NCBI RefSeq assembly: GCF_000284375.1
Contig: NC_017249.1
Location: forward strand, 1,714,001 to 1,778,000
Direction of reading: 5' to 3'
DNA from: Bradyrhizobium japonicum USDA 6
Lineage (GTDB): Bacteria > Pseudomonadota > Alphaproteobacteria > Rhizobiales > Xanthobacteraceae
DNA: 64,000 bases
A model generated the notes under the pieces. That model did no database searches, was not told the DNA's origin, and saw only the letters and a program-made list of their open reading frames with translations. Position 1 is the stretch's first letter. Each line of letters begins with the position of its first letter. Position numbers and translations under genes: made by a program. This document shows positions 33,353 to 43,045 of the stretch, one piece after another.

Positions 33353-34939
33353 TCAGGCAATCGGAAACTGGAGTTCGAAGGCCGCGCCCTCGTCGGTCGG
33401 CTTGAGCCTGATCGAGCCGCCATGGCTCGCCATCACCGCGCGCGCGATCGCCAGCCCCATGCCGGTGCCGCCCTGGTCGCGGCGGGTGGTGAAGAACGCA
33501 TCAAAGATCCTGTCGCGGTTCGGCGCCGAAATCGGCTCGCCGTCATTGCTGACCGTCACAAGCAGGGTCGTCCGCTCGTCCACCGCCTCCAGCCTGATGG
33601 TCCTCGCCTTGTGCCGCATCGCGTTGTCGGCGAGATGCGACAGCACGATCAGCGCCTTCTCGCCGGACATGCCGATCGCCCGGTCGAGGCGGCCGCTGGC
33701 CTCGATCGAGCTTGCCGGAAAGCGGCTCCGGAGGTCGGCGACCACGGGCGCAAGCTCGGTGCGCTCGTTCTGCGGCAGGCTCTCGGCGCGGGCGAGCTCG
33801 CGCAGCCGCTGCGCCATCGCTTCAAGCCGCTGCGTGTCCGACAGGATGTTGGCGATGAACGTCTTCTGCTCGACCGGCGTCAGGCCTTCCGGCTTTCCTT
33901 GAAACGAATCCTGCAACAGCTCGGCCGCACCCTTGATCGAGGTCAGCGGCGACTTGAGCTCGTGGGTGAGGTGGGCCGAGAACGTCGCGATATAGTCGGA
34001 GCGCCGCGCCAGCTGCTCGGCCATGCCGAGGAAGCTGTGCGACAGCTGGGCGAATTCGCGGGTGCCGTAATGCCGGAGCGGCCGAAACGCCTCGCGATCG
34101 CCGCGGCCGATCCGCGCGGCGCGGTCGATCAGTTCGCGCATCGGCAGCGTGATGGTGCGAGAGAACACCAGCCCGATCGCGATGGTGCCGAGGATCACGG
34201 CAAGCCCCGCCAGCACAAACTTACCGCGCTCCTGGTAGAGATGATCAAAAATGTTGCTCGGCGTCCGCGTGGTGTAGATCACCCCCGCAACGCGGTTGTT
34301 GACGATGACGGGCATCGCCGAGAACACGTGCACGCCGAGGCCGCGGCTGAAGGAATAGATCGGCGGCGGCGGCCGATCCGGGACGCGGTTGCGCAAGGTG
34401 GCGCGGTACTGCCCGTGCAGCGCGTCCGCGACCTCCTCGATATGGGCGAGCGATTGCCCGACCTCGTAGCGCCCGGCGATCACCACGCCCTGCGGATCGA
34501 GGATGCGAAAGCCCGCCAGCGTCACCTTCTGGGTCTCGCGGATGATCGGCGTTAGCCTTGCGCCGATCTCGACATAGGCTGGCTGCGCCGGCTGCGGAGC
34601 GGCTTGCGCATCGGGCCGCCGCCGCAAGAGATCGTTGGCGGTGAGGTCGAGCGCGGGACGGATCGGGGTGACCTGGTCGCCGGGGTCGGGCAGCACGTTG
34701 GGCGGCACCTCGGCGCCAAGCGTCAGGCCGCTGTCGAGCCGCGCCGTAACCTCCTGCGCGTAGATGGTCGCGAGCACACGGCTCTGCGCGATCAGCTCGG
34801 CCTGGGTCTGGCGGATCAGCTGGTTGTCGTAGAGGCGGAAGAAGAACAGGCCGACCAGCGGCAGCACGCCGACGGTCGCAAGCACCGTGAAAATCACGAG
34901 GGTGAGCGACGGCCGCCATTTGTCGGGCGCTGCGCTCAT
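33353..34939 (-). CDS. Two-component sensor histidine kinase
   Basis: 528 residues. Two helices, TLVIFTVLATVGVLPLVGLF near the N-terminus and KFVLAGLAVILGTIAIGLVF at about 240-260, enclose a periplasmic sensor region of some 200 residues with a Pro/Ala-rich insert. HAMP follows, then the H-box SAHLTHELKSPLTSIKGAAE, N-box LADNAMRHKA and G-boxes (GTGMGLAIARAV). Its ATG overlaps the stop codon of the response regulator gene by four bases (ATGA), so translation is coupled. The signal is unknown; the layout resembles CreC-type kinases. Confidence 0.93.
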   Translation of the reverse strand: MSAAPDKWRPSLTLVIFTVLATVGVLPLVGLFFFRLYDNQLIRQTQAELIAQSRVLATIYAQEVTARLDSGLTLGAEVPPNVLPDPGDQVTPIRPALDLTANDLLRRRPDAQAAPQPAQPAYVEIGARLTPIIRETQKVTLAGFRILDPQGVVIAGRYEVGQSLAHIEEVADALHGQYRATLRNRVPDRPPPPIYSFSRGLGVHVFSAMPVIVNNRVAGVIYTTRTPSNIFDHLYQERGKFVLAGLAVILGTIAIGLVFSRTITLPMRELIDRAARIGRGDREAFRPLRHYGTREFAQLSHSFLGMAEQLARRSDYIATFSAHLTHELKSPLTSIKGAAELLQDSFQGKPEGLTPVEQKTFIANILSDTQRLEAMAQRLRELARAESLPQNERTELAPVVADLRSRFPASSIEASGRLDRAIGMSGEKALIVLSHLADNAMRHKARTIRLEAVDERTTLLVTVSNDGEPISAPNRDRIFDAFFTTRRDQGGTGMGLAIARAVMASHGGSIRLKPTDEGAAFELQFPIA

Positions 34940-35640
34940 GCATCTTTCTCGCAGCGGCCGAGCTTGAAGCCGACGCCGTGGATGGTCTCAATCACGTTCT
35001 CGCAATTGTGCGCCGCGAGCTTGGCGCGGATGTTGCGGATGTGGCTGTCGATGGTGCGGTCGGAGACCTGGATGTTGAGCTGATAGGCCGCCCGCATCAG
35101 CTGCTCGCGGTTGAACACCGAGGTCGGCCGGGTCAGGAACGCGCGCAAGATGCCGAACTCGATCGCGGTCAGCTTCAGCGGCGTGCCGGCAAAGGATGCG
35201 GCATGCTGCTCGGGATCGATCAGGAGGCCGCCCTGCGACAGCGCGCCCGGCCCGGCCTTGGCCTCGCCATGGCGCGGGCTGAGGCGGCGCAGGATGACGT
35301 TGACCCGCGCCACCAGCTCGCGCGGGCTGAACGGCTTTGTCACGTAATCGTCGCCGCCGATCTCGAGGCCGAGGATGCGGTCGATCTCCTCGTCGCGCGC
35401 CGACAGGAACAGGATCGGGGCGTCGGAGGTCTTGCGGATCTCGCGGCAGACGTCGAGGCCGTCGAATTCGGGCATGCCGATGTCGAGCACGATCAGGTCG
35501 GGCTTGTCGGCGGCAAAGCGGGCGAGTGCCTCCTTGCCGTCGCGCGCCTCGATCACGTCCATGCCGGCCTTCTTCAAGGCGACGCGGATGACTTCGCGGA
35601 TGTGGCCCTCGTCGTCGACGATGAGAATGCGATGCGCCAA
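34936..35640 (-). CDS. OmpR/PhoB-family response regulator
   Basis: 234 residues. Receiver domain with acidic pair DDE, phospho-acceptor Asp in LIVLDIGMPEFDG and Lys in YVTKPFSPREL. A C-terminal winged-helix DNA-binding domain ends with RTIDSHIRNIRAKL, typical of the OmpR/PhoB family. The start is TTG at 35640, supported by GGAGAGG just upstream; no suitable ATG is present. The middle gene of a three-gene operon: DUF4173 membrane protein (16 bp upstream), this regulator, then the kinase (4-bp overlap). Confidence 0.93.
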   Translation of the reverse strand: MAHRILIVDDEGHIREVIRVALKKAGMDVIEARDGKEALARFAADKPDLIVLDIGMPEFDGLDVCREIRKTSDAPILFLSARDEEIDRILGLEIGGDDYVTKPFSPRELVARVNVILRRLSPRHGEAKAGPGALSQGGLLIDPEQHAASFAGTPLKLTAIEFGILRAFLTRPTSVFNREQLMRAAYQLNIQVSDRTIDSHIRNIRAKLAAHNCENVIETIHGVGFKLGRCEKDA

Positions 35641-35656
35641 GAACCTCTCCGCTTCC

Positions 35657-37153
35657 TCAGCCTGCCCGCTGATCCTTCGCCTGCGCGTCCAGCCTGCGCT
35701 GGAGCCGCCAGCTCCGAAAGCCCCAGCTCCGCCAGGCCAGATCCTGGCGCTGCTGTTCTACAAGGCGGTCGCGGCGCGACACAAGGCAGCTCTCGGGGGC
35801 GCCGGGCCGGAGCAAGATGGCCTTGTCGATGGCAGGCAGCGCCTGCGGCCCGAGCGTCAGGAGATAGTTGATGTCGATCTGCACGCCCTTGCCCGATGCT
35901 TCCCGGCTGTGGACGACATTGTAGTCGGCAATGAACGCATCGAAGTTCACGAGCGAGCAGCCATAGAGCACGATCGTCAGCGCGATCAGATTGGCTCCGA
36001 CGAGCCACTGGTTGGACCGGTTGAGCGCGATGCGCGCCACAATCAGGACCAGCCCGAGCGCCACCAGCCCCATCCAGATGAAGGCCGCGATCCGCCAGTA
36101 GGTCAGCATGTAGATGTCGACATAGAGATCGAGGCGGAGGATGGAGGAGGCGACGAGCAGGACGTTCTGCCCGACCCAGAGATAGACCAGCGGCCGGATC
36201 ACCTTGGATTTTTCGGCCGCCCCGCCCGGGCGCATCGCCACCAGCACGAAGGCGGCGGCGAGCAACGCGGTCGCTATCAGCGGATAGGCGCCGCGATGGG
36301 CGTAGGCCGCATAGGTCAAATTGTCGGGCAGCGCCACATGGCCCCAGAGATAGATGCCGTCGAGGATGGACTGCGCCGCGAACAGCAGGTTGAACAGGAT
36401 CAGCGAGCGCAGAATGGTGGAGGGGGGCAGAAATTCGGCCGAGACCAAGGGCGGGAGCGGGGGCGGCACGGGGCCGTCGGCAACGGCGGTGGTGACAATC
36501 GTCCTGCGCCGCCAGCGCACATGGATGAACGGCCAAACCAGCGCCAGCATCATGGCCCAGAACAGCACGCGCGGGATGCTGATATATTCGAGGATGAGCT
36601 TTGGATTGAGCAGTGACACCCACTGCTCGATCACCGGATTGGCCGCAGCGAACAGCGCGACGAAGACGGTGCTCAGCACGGCAGGCATCAGCCAGAGCGC
36701 GAGGCCGCGGGTGAACGCCGACAGGTTGAAGATCTGGAGCGCCTCGAGGAAGAACCTGAAGGGGCCGAGCAGGAAGAAATTGCGCAGCGCGCGGGCAGGC
36801 TCAGCGAACCCGGTCGTTTCCGGATTGGTTGCGATCAGAAGCGCAATGGTCAGCGCCATGGTGAGGATCAGCACGGACAGCATGTTGAGCTCCTCGACGG
36901 CCGGCACGAGACCGGCGACGAGAACGGCCGTGCCGATCATGGCGCGCCGCAGATCCAGGGCCGCTTGATTGAAGAGCACCGACACGCAGGCCATCGCGAT
37001 CGCAAAGAGCGTCAGCGACAGCCCGATCCGCTGGCCGTAGAACAGCCAATCGGCGAGCGCGGCCAGCACGAGCGCGAGGCCGACCTTGGCCGGGATCGAG
37101 GAATGCCTGATCGGCCGGATTTCCGCTGCTATCGTCGAAGCCAGGCTCGTCAT
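35657..37153 (-). CDS. DUF4173 multi-spanning membrane protein
   Basis: 498 residues with about twelve helices and a soluble C-terminal 90 residues. The region SILDGIYLWGHVALP and YAHRGAYPLIATALLAAAFV is the DUF4173 signature. Function unknown. It is the first gene of the operon with a response regulator and sensor kinase, so it may be part of the sensing device or the thing regulated. The ATG at 37153 begins MTSLASTIAAEIRP; a longer frame upstream (to 38062) is an antisense shadow of the GH3 gene. Confidence 0.82.
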   Translation of the reverse strand: MTSLASTIAAEIRPIRHSSIPAKVGLALVLAALADWLFYGQRIGLSLTLFAIAMACVSVLFNQAALDLRRAMIGTAVLVAGLVPAVEELNMLSVLILTMALTIALLIATNPETTGFAEPARALRNFFLLGPFRFFLEALQIFNLSAFTRGLALWLMPAVLSTVFVALFAAANPVIEQWVSLLNPKLILEYISIPRVLFWAMMLALVWPFIHVRWRRRTIVTTAVADGPVPPPLPPLVSAEFLPPSTILRSLILFNLLFAAQSILDGIYLWGHVALPDNLTYAAYAHRGAYPLIATALLAAAFVLVAMRPGGAAEKSKVIRPLVYLWVGQNVLLVASSILRLDLYVDIYMLTYWRIAAFIWMGLVALGLVLIVARIALNRSNQWLVGANLIALTIVLYGCSLVNFDAFIADYNVVHSREASGKGVQIDINYLLTLGPQALPAIDKAILLRPGAPESCLVSRRDRLVEQQRQDLAWRSWGFRSWRLQRRLDAQAKDQRAG

Positions 37154-37342
37154 GTCCAAATGACCTTTCGTGATGGGTGGCATCACGAAGTCTGAACACC
37201 TCTTGTGCAGAAGGCGGGACCATCGTCTGCACGGTTTCAGGAGTCTTTTGCAGTTTTCGTGCAGGCGCGCGTTTGTCTCTCGCGCAGCGTGATTCGCTTT
37301 GATAGGTGCGAAGCATTCGCCACTCATAGCGTGTGACGCATC

Positions 37343-38707
37343 ATGCAATTCCTCGGTCGTATCGGTCTCGTCCTGCTCTGGCTGGCCGCGCCGCTTGTCG
37401 CATTCGCCGCTGCCAACAAGAACGATCCCTATCTGGTCCCGCTGCGCGGCGCCGGAAACCTCGCGCTTGTCGCCGCAAGCCTCGCGATCGTCATCCTCCT
37501 GCTGCGCAGGGGACGGTGGCGCACCATCGCGGGCAAGCCGCTCGTCGTGCTCTGGTGCCTGCCGCCGGTCCTGATGTCGGTGGCGCATCTCAAGTTCGAG
37601 CTGCGCAAGCACGAGGTGCTTGCCGCGAGCGCCGCCGAGGCGCGTCAGCTCGGACCTCACTTCATGGTGGGCTATTCCTCCTTTCCCGAGGTTGCGCGCC
37701 TCGCCGAGCAGGGCTTGATCGGCGGCGTCTACGTGACCCGGCGCAACATCCGTGGCCGGACCGTCGAGACGTTGCGCACCGAGATCGCGGCGCTCCAGGA
37801 CAAGCGGCGCGCCGCCGGCCTGCCGCCGCTGGTCGTTGCGGCAGACCAGGAGGGCGGCATCGTCGGACATCTCGCGCCGCCGCTGACGAGGGTGCCGGCA
37901 CTGGCGACGCTCAGCGGGCTCGCCCCCGACGAACAGCAGGCCAAGGCCGAAGAGTTCGGCCGTACCCACGGCCGCGAGCTCGCCGGGCTCGGCGTCAACC
38001 TCAACCTCGCGCCGGTGCTCGACCTCAAGCCGCCGGTGCGGCGCAATCGCCTCGATTTTCATACGCTGATCGGCCAGCGCGCGATTGCGACCGACCCTGC
38101 CGTCGTCAGCACGATCGCGAGCGCCTATGTGCGCGGGCTGGAAGAGTCAGGCGTCGGTGCTACGCTGAAGCATTTTCCCGGTATCGGCCGCGTCCGCACC
38201 GACACGCATCATTTCAGCGCCAATCTCGATACGCCGGTGAAAGAGCTCGAAGCCACCGACTGGCTACCGTTCCGCGAGGTGCTGTCGCATTCGCGCAGCG
38301 CGCTCATGGTTGGGCATGTCACGCTGACGACCGTCGATCCCGATCGCGCCGCCTCGCATTCGAAACGCGTCATCGATGGCATCATCCGCGACAAGTGGGG
38401 TTACCAGGGCATGGTGATGACCGACGACCTCGTGATGGGGGCGATCTACCAGCACGACGTCTGCAAAGCCGTGGTCGAGGCGATCAACGCCGGCGTCGAT
38501 CTGCTGCTGGTTGCCTATGACGGCGCGCAATTCTACCGGGTCTTCGCCTGCGCGCTGGATGGGGCGCGGCAGGGCAAGCTCGACGCGGCGATGCTGCGCA
38601 CGAGCGCGGCGCGGTTGGCGCGGGGCTTCCCGACCGAGCAGGCGCGGGCCAACTTAGACGTCGTCCGCGTTGTCGAGCGGCATCAGCCCTTCGCGAACTG
38701 GCGGTAG
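37343..38707 (+). CDS. Membrane-anchored glycoside hydrolase family 3 (NagZ-like) protein
   Basis: 454 residues. Three hydrophobic helices fill the first 90 residues (IGLVLLWLAAPLVAFAAANK, LVAASLAIVILLL, LVVLWCLPPVLMSVAH). The GH3 barrel follows: VVAADQEGG, the NagZ-type motif KHFPGIG and VMTDDLVMG with the nucleophile Asp, so it probably cleaves beta-N-acetylglucosaminyl bonds, for instance in cell-wall fragments. NagZ itself is cytoplasmic and soluble; the membrane part is unusual. Its last 25 bases overlap the end of the convergent binding-protein gene. Confidence 0.83.
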   Translation: MQFLGRIGLVLLWLAAPLVAFAAANKNDPYLVPLRGAGNLALVAASLAIVILLLRRGRWRTIAGKPLVVLWCLPPVLMSVAHLKFELRKHEVLAASAAEARQLGPHFMVGYSSFPEVARLAEQGLIGGVYVTRRNIRGRTVETLRTEIAALQDKRRAAGLPPLVVAADQEGGIVGHLAPPLTRVPALATLSGLAPDEQQAKAEEFGRTHGRELAGLGVNLNLAPVLDLKPPVRRNRLDFHTLIGQRAIATDPAVVSTIASAYVRGLEESGVGATLKHFPGIGRVRTDTHHFSANLDTPVKELEATDWLPFREVLSHSRSALMVGHVTLTTVDPDRAASHSKRVIDGIIRDKWGYQGMVMTDDLVMGAIYQHDVCKAVVEAINAGVDLLLVAYDGAQFYRVFACALDGARQGKLDAAMLRTSAARLARGFPTEQARANLDVVRVVERHQPFANWR

Positions 38708-40305
38708 TCGGGTTCGCGATGAAACCAGAACTCGTAGCCTGTGATGGCCTTTTGCATGGCGACGTCGTGGATCGGCTGGTTGAGTGGAACGATGGGAACG
38801 TCGCGCCTGCAGAGCGCGATGAAATCCTTCACGCACCGGTCGTATTCCGCTTCATCCGCCGTGAAGCGCGCCTTGTCGATCAGCGCGTCCATCGCCTTGT
38901 TCTGGTAGGACGAGATGTTGAAGATCGAATTGTTGCCGTGGAAATTCCAATAGAAATAGTACTCGGGATAATCGAGCCAGCCGCTGAAGCGGTTGAGCGC
39001 GAGCGGCAGCTCCTTCTTGTTCAGCGTCGTGCGCCAGTTCGCGCCGGGGATTTTCTCGATCGACGCCTTGATGCCGATCCTGGCGAGACTTTCCTGGATC
39101 AGGATGGCGGTCGGCTCGCCGACGGTCGCAGTGCCCGTGTCGAGCGACAAGATCGTCTCCAGACCGGACTCGAGGCCTGCTTCCTTCATCAGCGCCTTGG
39201 CCTTGTCGAGATCGGTGACATAGGGAGAGGGCTGTGGCCACACCGGCTTTGAGACATCGGCGGCGCCGCCGTACATCGGAACGGCGCGGCCGAAGAACGC
39301 GCTGCTCTGGATCTGCTCATAAGGCATCGCCCAGGCGATGGCCTGTCGTAGCTTCACATTGTCGAACGGCGGCTTCGCCGTGTTCAGCGCGACGTACCAG
39401 AGCGCGTTCGGGATCGGCACGCCCGAGACCTTGACCTTGCCTTCCTTGATAATCTGCTCGAAGTCTCGCGGCGCAAAGCCGCTGGAAATATCGGCATCGC
39501 CCCGCTCCAGCATCGCGCGGCGCGTGCCGGCCGAGGGGACGTCGCGCGCTATCACGCGCTTGATCTTCGGCAGTGGTCCGCTCTTCCAGTCGTCGAAGCG
39601 CGCGAGCACGGTCTCGCTTCCTGGCTTCCAGCTTTCGATCCTGTAGGCGCCGCCACCGGCCTCGTTGGTCCTGAGCCAGGCCAGCGCCCATGGGTCTTCC
39701 GGAGTCGCGTTCTTCTTGGCGAGTTCGGAATTGATGATGAAGGGCACGACGACGGCGACGTTGAACAGCAGCATCTTGTCCTTGCGGACATAATCGATGC
39801 GGAAGGTGTGGTCGTCGACGACCACGAACTGCTCGGGCTTCTCCAGCGAACCCGCCGACATCTGGAAGGTCGGGAAGCCGCCAACCTTCACGGCACGGTC
39901 GAACGACCATTTGACGTCCTTGGCGGTAACAGGCGTGCCGTCGTGGAATTTCGCGTCCCTGCGAAGCTTGAAGGTGCAGGACATGCCGTCGGCGGCGACC
40001 TCCCAGCTCTCGGCGAGTTCAGGCGCGAGCTTCTCGCGATCATGGGACACGGTCCCGTCGGGCAGCGTCCTGGAGGCGTAGGTGAGCAGGCGGTCGTAGC
40101 AATTCCAGGACAGGCCGTTCACGGTCTGGTTGGAGCCGACGCCCTGCATGTCGAGCGAGTTCGGCCCGAGCTCCTGCACCACCAGCAGCGTCTCGGCACA
40201 CCCCTGGGCAGTGGCGAAGCGAGGTGCGATGGCGGTCAATCCCGCTGCGCCAAGGCCTCCCAGCAACACATTGCGGCGGCTGATGTCGAAAGACGATGCG
40301 TTCAT
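38683..40305 (-). CDS. Peptide/opine-type ABC substrate-binding protein (family 5)
   Basis: 540 residues. The N-terminus has a twin-arginine-like signal (SRRNVLLGGLGAAGLTAIAP). The mature part is a family 5 binding protein: LAESWEVAADGMSCTFKLRR, AKFHDGTPVTAKDVKWSFDR and further typical blocks. These bind peptides, opines, nickel or sugars for Dpp/Opp-type transporters. No permease genes are next to it. The ATG at 40305 has AAGGAGG five bases upstream. Confidence 0.9.
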   Translation of the reverse strand: MNASSFDISRRNVLLGGLGAAGLTAIAPRFATAQGCAETLLVVQELGPNSLDMQGVGSNQTVNGLSWNCYDRLLTYASRTLPDGTVSHDREKLAPELAESWEVAADGMSCTFKLRRDAKFHDGTPVTAKDVKWSFDRAVKVGGFPTFQMSAGSLEKPEQFVVVDDHTFRIDYVRKDKMLLFNVAVVVPFIINSELAKKNATPEDPWALAWLRTNEAGGGAYRIESWKPGSETVLARFDDWKSGPLPKIKRVIARDVPSAGTRRAMLERGDADISSGFAPRDFEQIIKEGKVKVSGVPIPNALWYVALNTAKPPFDNVKLRQAIAWAMPYEQIQSSAFFGRAVPMYGGAADVSKPVWPQPSPYVTDLDKAKALMKEAGLESGLETILSLDTGTATVGEPTAILIQESLARIGIKASIEKIPGANWRTTLNKKELPLALNRFSGWLDYPEYYFYWNFHGNNSIFNISSYQNKAMDALIDKARFTADEAEYDRCVKDFIALCRRDVPIVPLNQPIHDVAMQKAITGYEFWFHREPDYRQFAKG

Positions 40306-40413
40306 CGATGCCTCCTTGAGCCAATTGCGACCAAAGGAGGCAAGCGCCATGCCATTAAATGCGACGCCTGGTGTCGCAGTCCGCCGTGCCCGCGGAACGG
40401 TCCGGCGCGTCCC

Positions 40414-41304
40414 TCATGGCGTCTGTTTCATGTCGGTTGCGAGATAGTCCACCAGAGCGCGTACTTTGGTCGAGGGGCGGCGGCCACCCGGGAAGACGGC
40501 ATAGACGTCGATGGGCGAAAGCTTGTAGCTCTTCAACAGGGGGACCAGCGTGCCGGCGGCGATCTCGGGTCCGGCCATGACTGGCGATGTGATCGCGATG
40601 CCGAGCCCCGCCTGCACACAGGCGAATACGCCGGGGCCGGAATCGGTGGCGATGCGGCCGCGGACATCGACCGATGTCTCCGTTCCGTTCCGCGTGAACG
40701 ACCAACTGGTGCGGCCGGACTGGCCTGGTCCGAAAATGCAATCATGGGACGCGAGGTCCGCCGGCGTTTTCGGTGCGCCACGGATGGCAAGATAAGACGG
40801 CGATGCCACCACGAGGCGCGGCAATATCCCGAGACTTCGCACGCCAAACCCGGAGTCGTTGAGCAGGCCGAGCCGAATGGCGACGTCGGTGCCCTCGGCG
40901 ACGAGGTCCTGGCGTTCGTCGACCACGGATAGCTCGACGCGCAGCAGCGGATGCGCAGCCAGGAATTTCGGCAGGCGCGGGATGATGTTCCGGGAGCCGT
41001 ACATGACGGGCATCGTGATGCGGATCGTGCCACGCAGCGAATCGATGCCGCGCGCGGCATCCTCGGCGTCCTCGATATCGGAAAGCACTTCGCGAGCGCG
41101 GGTGAGGAACAGCGCGCCGGCGTCGGTGGCGGTGATGCGGCGCGTGGTTCGCAGCAGCAGCTTGACGCCGAGCCGCGTCTCCAAGTCGCCGATGATGCGC
41201 GACACCGAGGGCTGCGACAAGCCGAGCTCGCGCGCGGCCTTCGAAAAGCTGCCGCTCTCGGCCGCGCGGACGAAGACGGCCAATTCTTGCAGTCGATCGC
41301 TCAT
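40414..41304 (-). CDS. LysR-family transcriptional regulator
   Basis: 296 residues. N-terminal helix-turn-helix (residues 3-60: LQELAVFVRAAESGSFSKAA and LGLSQPSVSRIIGDLE) and a ligand-binding domain behind it, of the group with VAIRLGLLNDSGF. Divergent from a peroxiredoxin-like gene 97 bp away, which is the likely target. The ATG at 41304 matches the family start; the open frame to 41595 runs into the neighbour on the other strand. Confidence 0.92.
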   Translation of the reverse strand: MSDRLQELAVFVRAAESGSFSKAARELGLSQPSVSRIIGDLETRLGVKLLLRTTRRITATDAGALFLTRAREVLSDIEDAEDAARGIDSLRGTIRITMPVMYGSRNIIPRLPKFLAAHPLLRVELSVVDERQDLVAEGTDVAIRLGLLNDSGFGVRSLGILPRLVVASPSYLAIRGAPKTPADLASHDCIFGPGQSGRTSWSFTRNGTETSVDVRGRIATDSGPGVFACVQAGLGIAITSPVMAGPEIAAGTLVPLLKSYKLSPIDVYAVFPGGRRPSTKVRALVDYLATDMKQTP

Positions 41305-41401
41305 TTGAAATCCGGATAAATGTTCTCCGTCTGCACTGTATACCCCTTCATTCACAAATGATCCAGATAGAGCGGGCCAACAGCAAAAGATGGAGCTACC
41401 C

Positions 41402-42079
41402 ATGGCCCTGCAAGACAAACTCGACGCCTTCAAAGCCGATTTCGAAGGCGGCCGCTTCCCGCTCAAGCCCGGCAAGGAGGCGCTCGACACCATGCACCGC
41501 GCCACCGCCGAATTGATCGCGAGCGGCCAGGCGCAGCGCGCGAAGAAGGCCGGCGACGCCGCGCCGGAATTCATCCTCAGGGATCCCGACGGCAAGCCTG
41601 TGTCGTCGCGCGACCTGCTCGCAAAGGGACCGCTGGTCGTGTCGTTCTATCGCGGCGTCTGGTGCCCGTATTGTAACCTCGAGCTCCAGGCGCTGCAGGA
41701 GGCGCTCCCGGAGATCGCCGCGCGTGGTGCGAGCCTCGTTGCGATCTCGCCGCAGACCGCGCCGAACAGCCGCAAGTCGGAGCGCGAGAACAAGCTGTCG
41801 TTCCCGATCCTGAGCGACGTCGCGAGCGGCGTCGCCGACGCCTTCGGCATCCGCTTCGCGCTGCCGGCCGATCTCGTCGCGCTCTACAAGTCCTTCAAGA
41901 ACGACCTGCCGACGTTCAACGACAATCCGGCCTGGGTGCTGCCGATGCCCGCGCGCTATGTCATCGGCCGCGACGGCATCATCGCTTATGCGGAGGTGAA
42001 CCCGGACTACACGCAACGTCCCGATCCATCCGAATTGCTGCCGGTGCTCGACCGGTTGCGGGCCGGCAAGGCGGCTTGA
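41402..42079 (+). CDS. Peroxiredoxin-like (AhpC/TSA) protein
   Basis: 225 residues. The thioredoxin-fold core has FYRGVWCPYCNLELQALQ, where a CxxC replaces the usual single peroxidatic Cys, as in the peroxiredoxin-like AhpC/TSA subgroup. The N-terminal 60 residues form a helical extension. Likely a thiol reductase or peroxidase in the cytoplasm. GGAG stands six bases before the ATG at 41402. Divergent from a LysR regulator; such a pair is typical of a redox-responsive locus. Confidence 0.85.
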   Translation: MALQDKLDAFKADFEGGRFPLKPGKEALDTMHRATAELIASGQAQRAKKAGDAAPEFILRDPDGKPVSSRDLLAKGPLVVSFYRGVWCPYCNLELQALQEALPEIAARGASLVAISPQTAPNSRKSERENKLSFPILSDVASGVADAFGIRFALPADLVALYKSFKNDLPTFNDNPAWVLPMPARYVIGRDGIIAYAEVNPDYTQRPDPSELLPVLDRLRAGKAA

Positions 42080-42084
42080 GTCGT

Positions 42085-42150
42085 TCGCCATTCCGGGGCG
42101 AGCCGACGTGACCACGAAACGTGGTCGCGATTTCGCCCCGGAATTCCGAC
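42085..42150. repeat. Degenerate GCCATTCCGGGGCG...CGCCCCGGAATTCC palindrome
   Basis: Outer arms CATTCCGGGGCGA and TCGCCCCGGAATT, with an inner hairpin GACCAC/GTGGTC. It belongs to the same dispersed family as 53640-53706 and 63050-63170. Confidence 0.65.
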
Positions 42151-42313
42151 GGCGTCGCAGGTCTGCCCCCGGTAGAGCATGGCGCTGTTTCCGCTGTGGC
42201 CCGTTGGTCACACATCAAGATAAAGTCAACCTTAGGGGTGTGGCTGCTTGTCGCAACAACCCGTTTCCGGCAACAAGAGCGGCATTGCTTTTGGGAATTG
42301 GCGGGGGCCGGGA

Positions 42314-43027
42314 ATGCATCGTCTTGCGGTGATTGGCGTTGGGTTGGTTTCGATTCTGGGATTTGCAGGCGCGGCAAGTGCGGCGGATCTGGCGGTCAAG
42401 GCCCCAGTGGCGACCAAGCAATTCAGCTGGACCGGGTGCTTCATTGGCGTTCATGCCGGTGGCGATTTCAGCTACGACAAGATCAGGAGCTCGGGCGATT
42501 TCAGCTCCACTGGTTTCATCGGTGGCGGGCAGATCGGCTGCGACTATCAGTTTGCATCGGCTTGGGTCGTCGGCGTCGAAGGCCGCGCGGCCTGGTCCAG
42601 CCTGACCAGCAAGACGCCCGGTCTCGGCAGTTTCGGCGGCGTGATCGTCCCGACGCAATTCACCGTCAGCAACGACTTCCTGGCATCGGCGACTGCGCGG
42701 CTCGGCTATAGCTTTGCCGGCAACTGGCTTGCTTATGGCCGCGGCGGCGTCGCCTGGACGCGGGAAAAGGCCGACAATGTTCTCACGCCTCCGCTTCTTG
42801 GATTCCCGGTCGATCCCAAGGCGACCGCGACGCGCACTGGCTGGACCGCCGGCGTCGGCCTCGATTGGGCATTCGCGCCGCACTGGTCGACGAACTTCGC
42901 GTACGACTACTATGATTTCGGCGCCAACGATTTCTTTCTGACCAATTCCGTCCCGCTGGTGACCTTCAGCGGAAACCTGAAGGACAGAATCCACGCCGTG
43001 ACCGTCGGTGTGAACTATCGCTTCTGA
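42314..43027 (+). CDS. Outer-membrane beta-barrel protein (Omp25/RopB-like)
   Basis: 237 residues with a signal peptide (about 1-22, ending GAASA/ADL). The mature part begins ADLAVKAP, then WTGCFIGVHAGGDFSY, the typical start of rhizobial porin-like Omp25/RopB proteins; alternating strands continue to VTVGVNYRF, and the final Phe is the outer-membrane insertion signal. It has eight predicted strands. The role is probably structural or in envelope integrity. The ATG at 42314 gives a normal signal peptide; an upstream ATG at 42248 does not. Confidence 0.88.
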   Translation: MHRLAVIGVGLVSILGFAGAASAADLAVKAPVATKQFSWTGCFIGVHAGGDFSYDKIRSSGDFSSTGFIGGGQIGCDYQFASAWVVGVEGRAAWSSLTSKTPGLGSFGGVIVPTQFTVSNDFLASATARLGYSFAGNWLAYGRGGVAWTREKADNVLTPPLLGFPVDPKATATRTGWTAGVGLDWAFAPHWSTNFAYDYYDFGANDFFLTNSVPLVTFSGNLKDRIHAVTVGVNYRF

Positions 43028-43045
43028 CCGAGGACCGGAGAAGTC

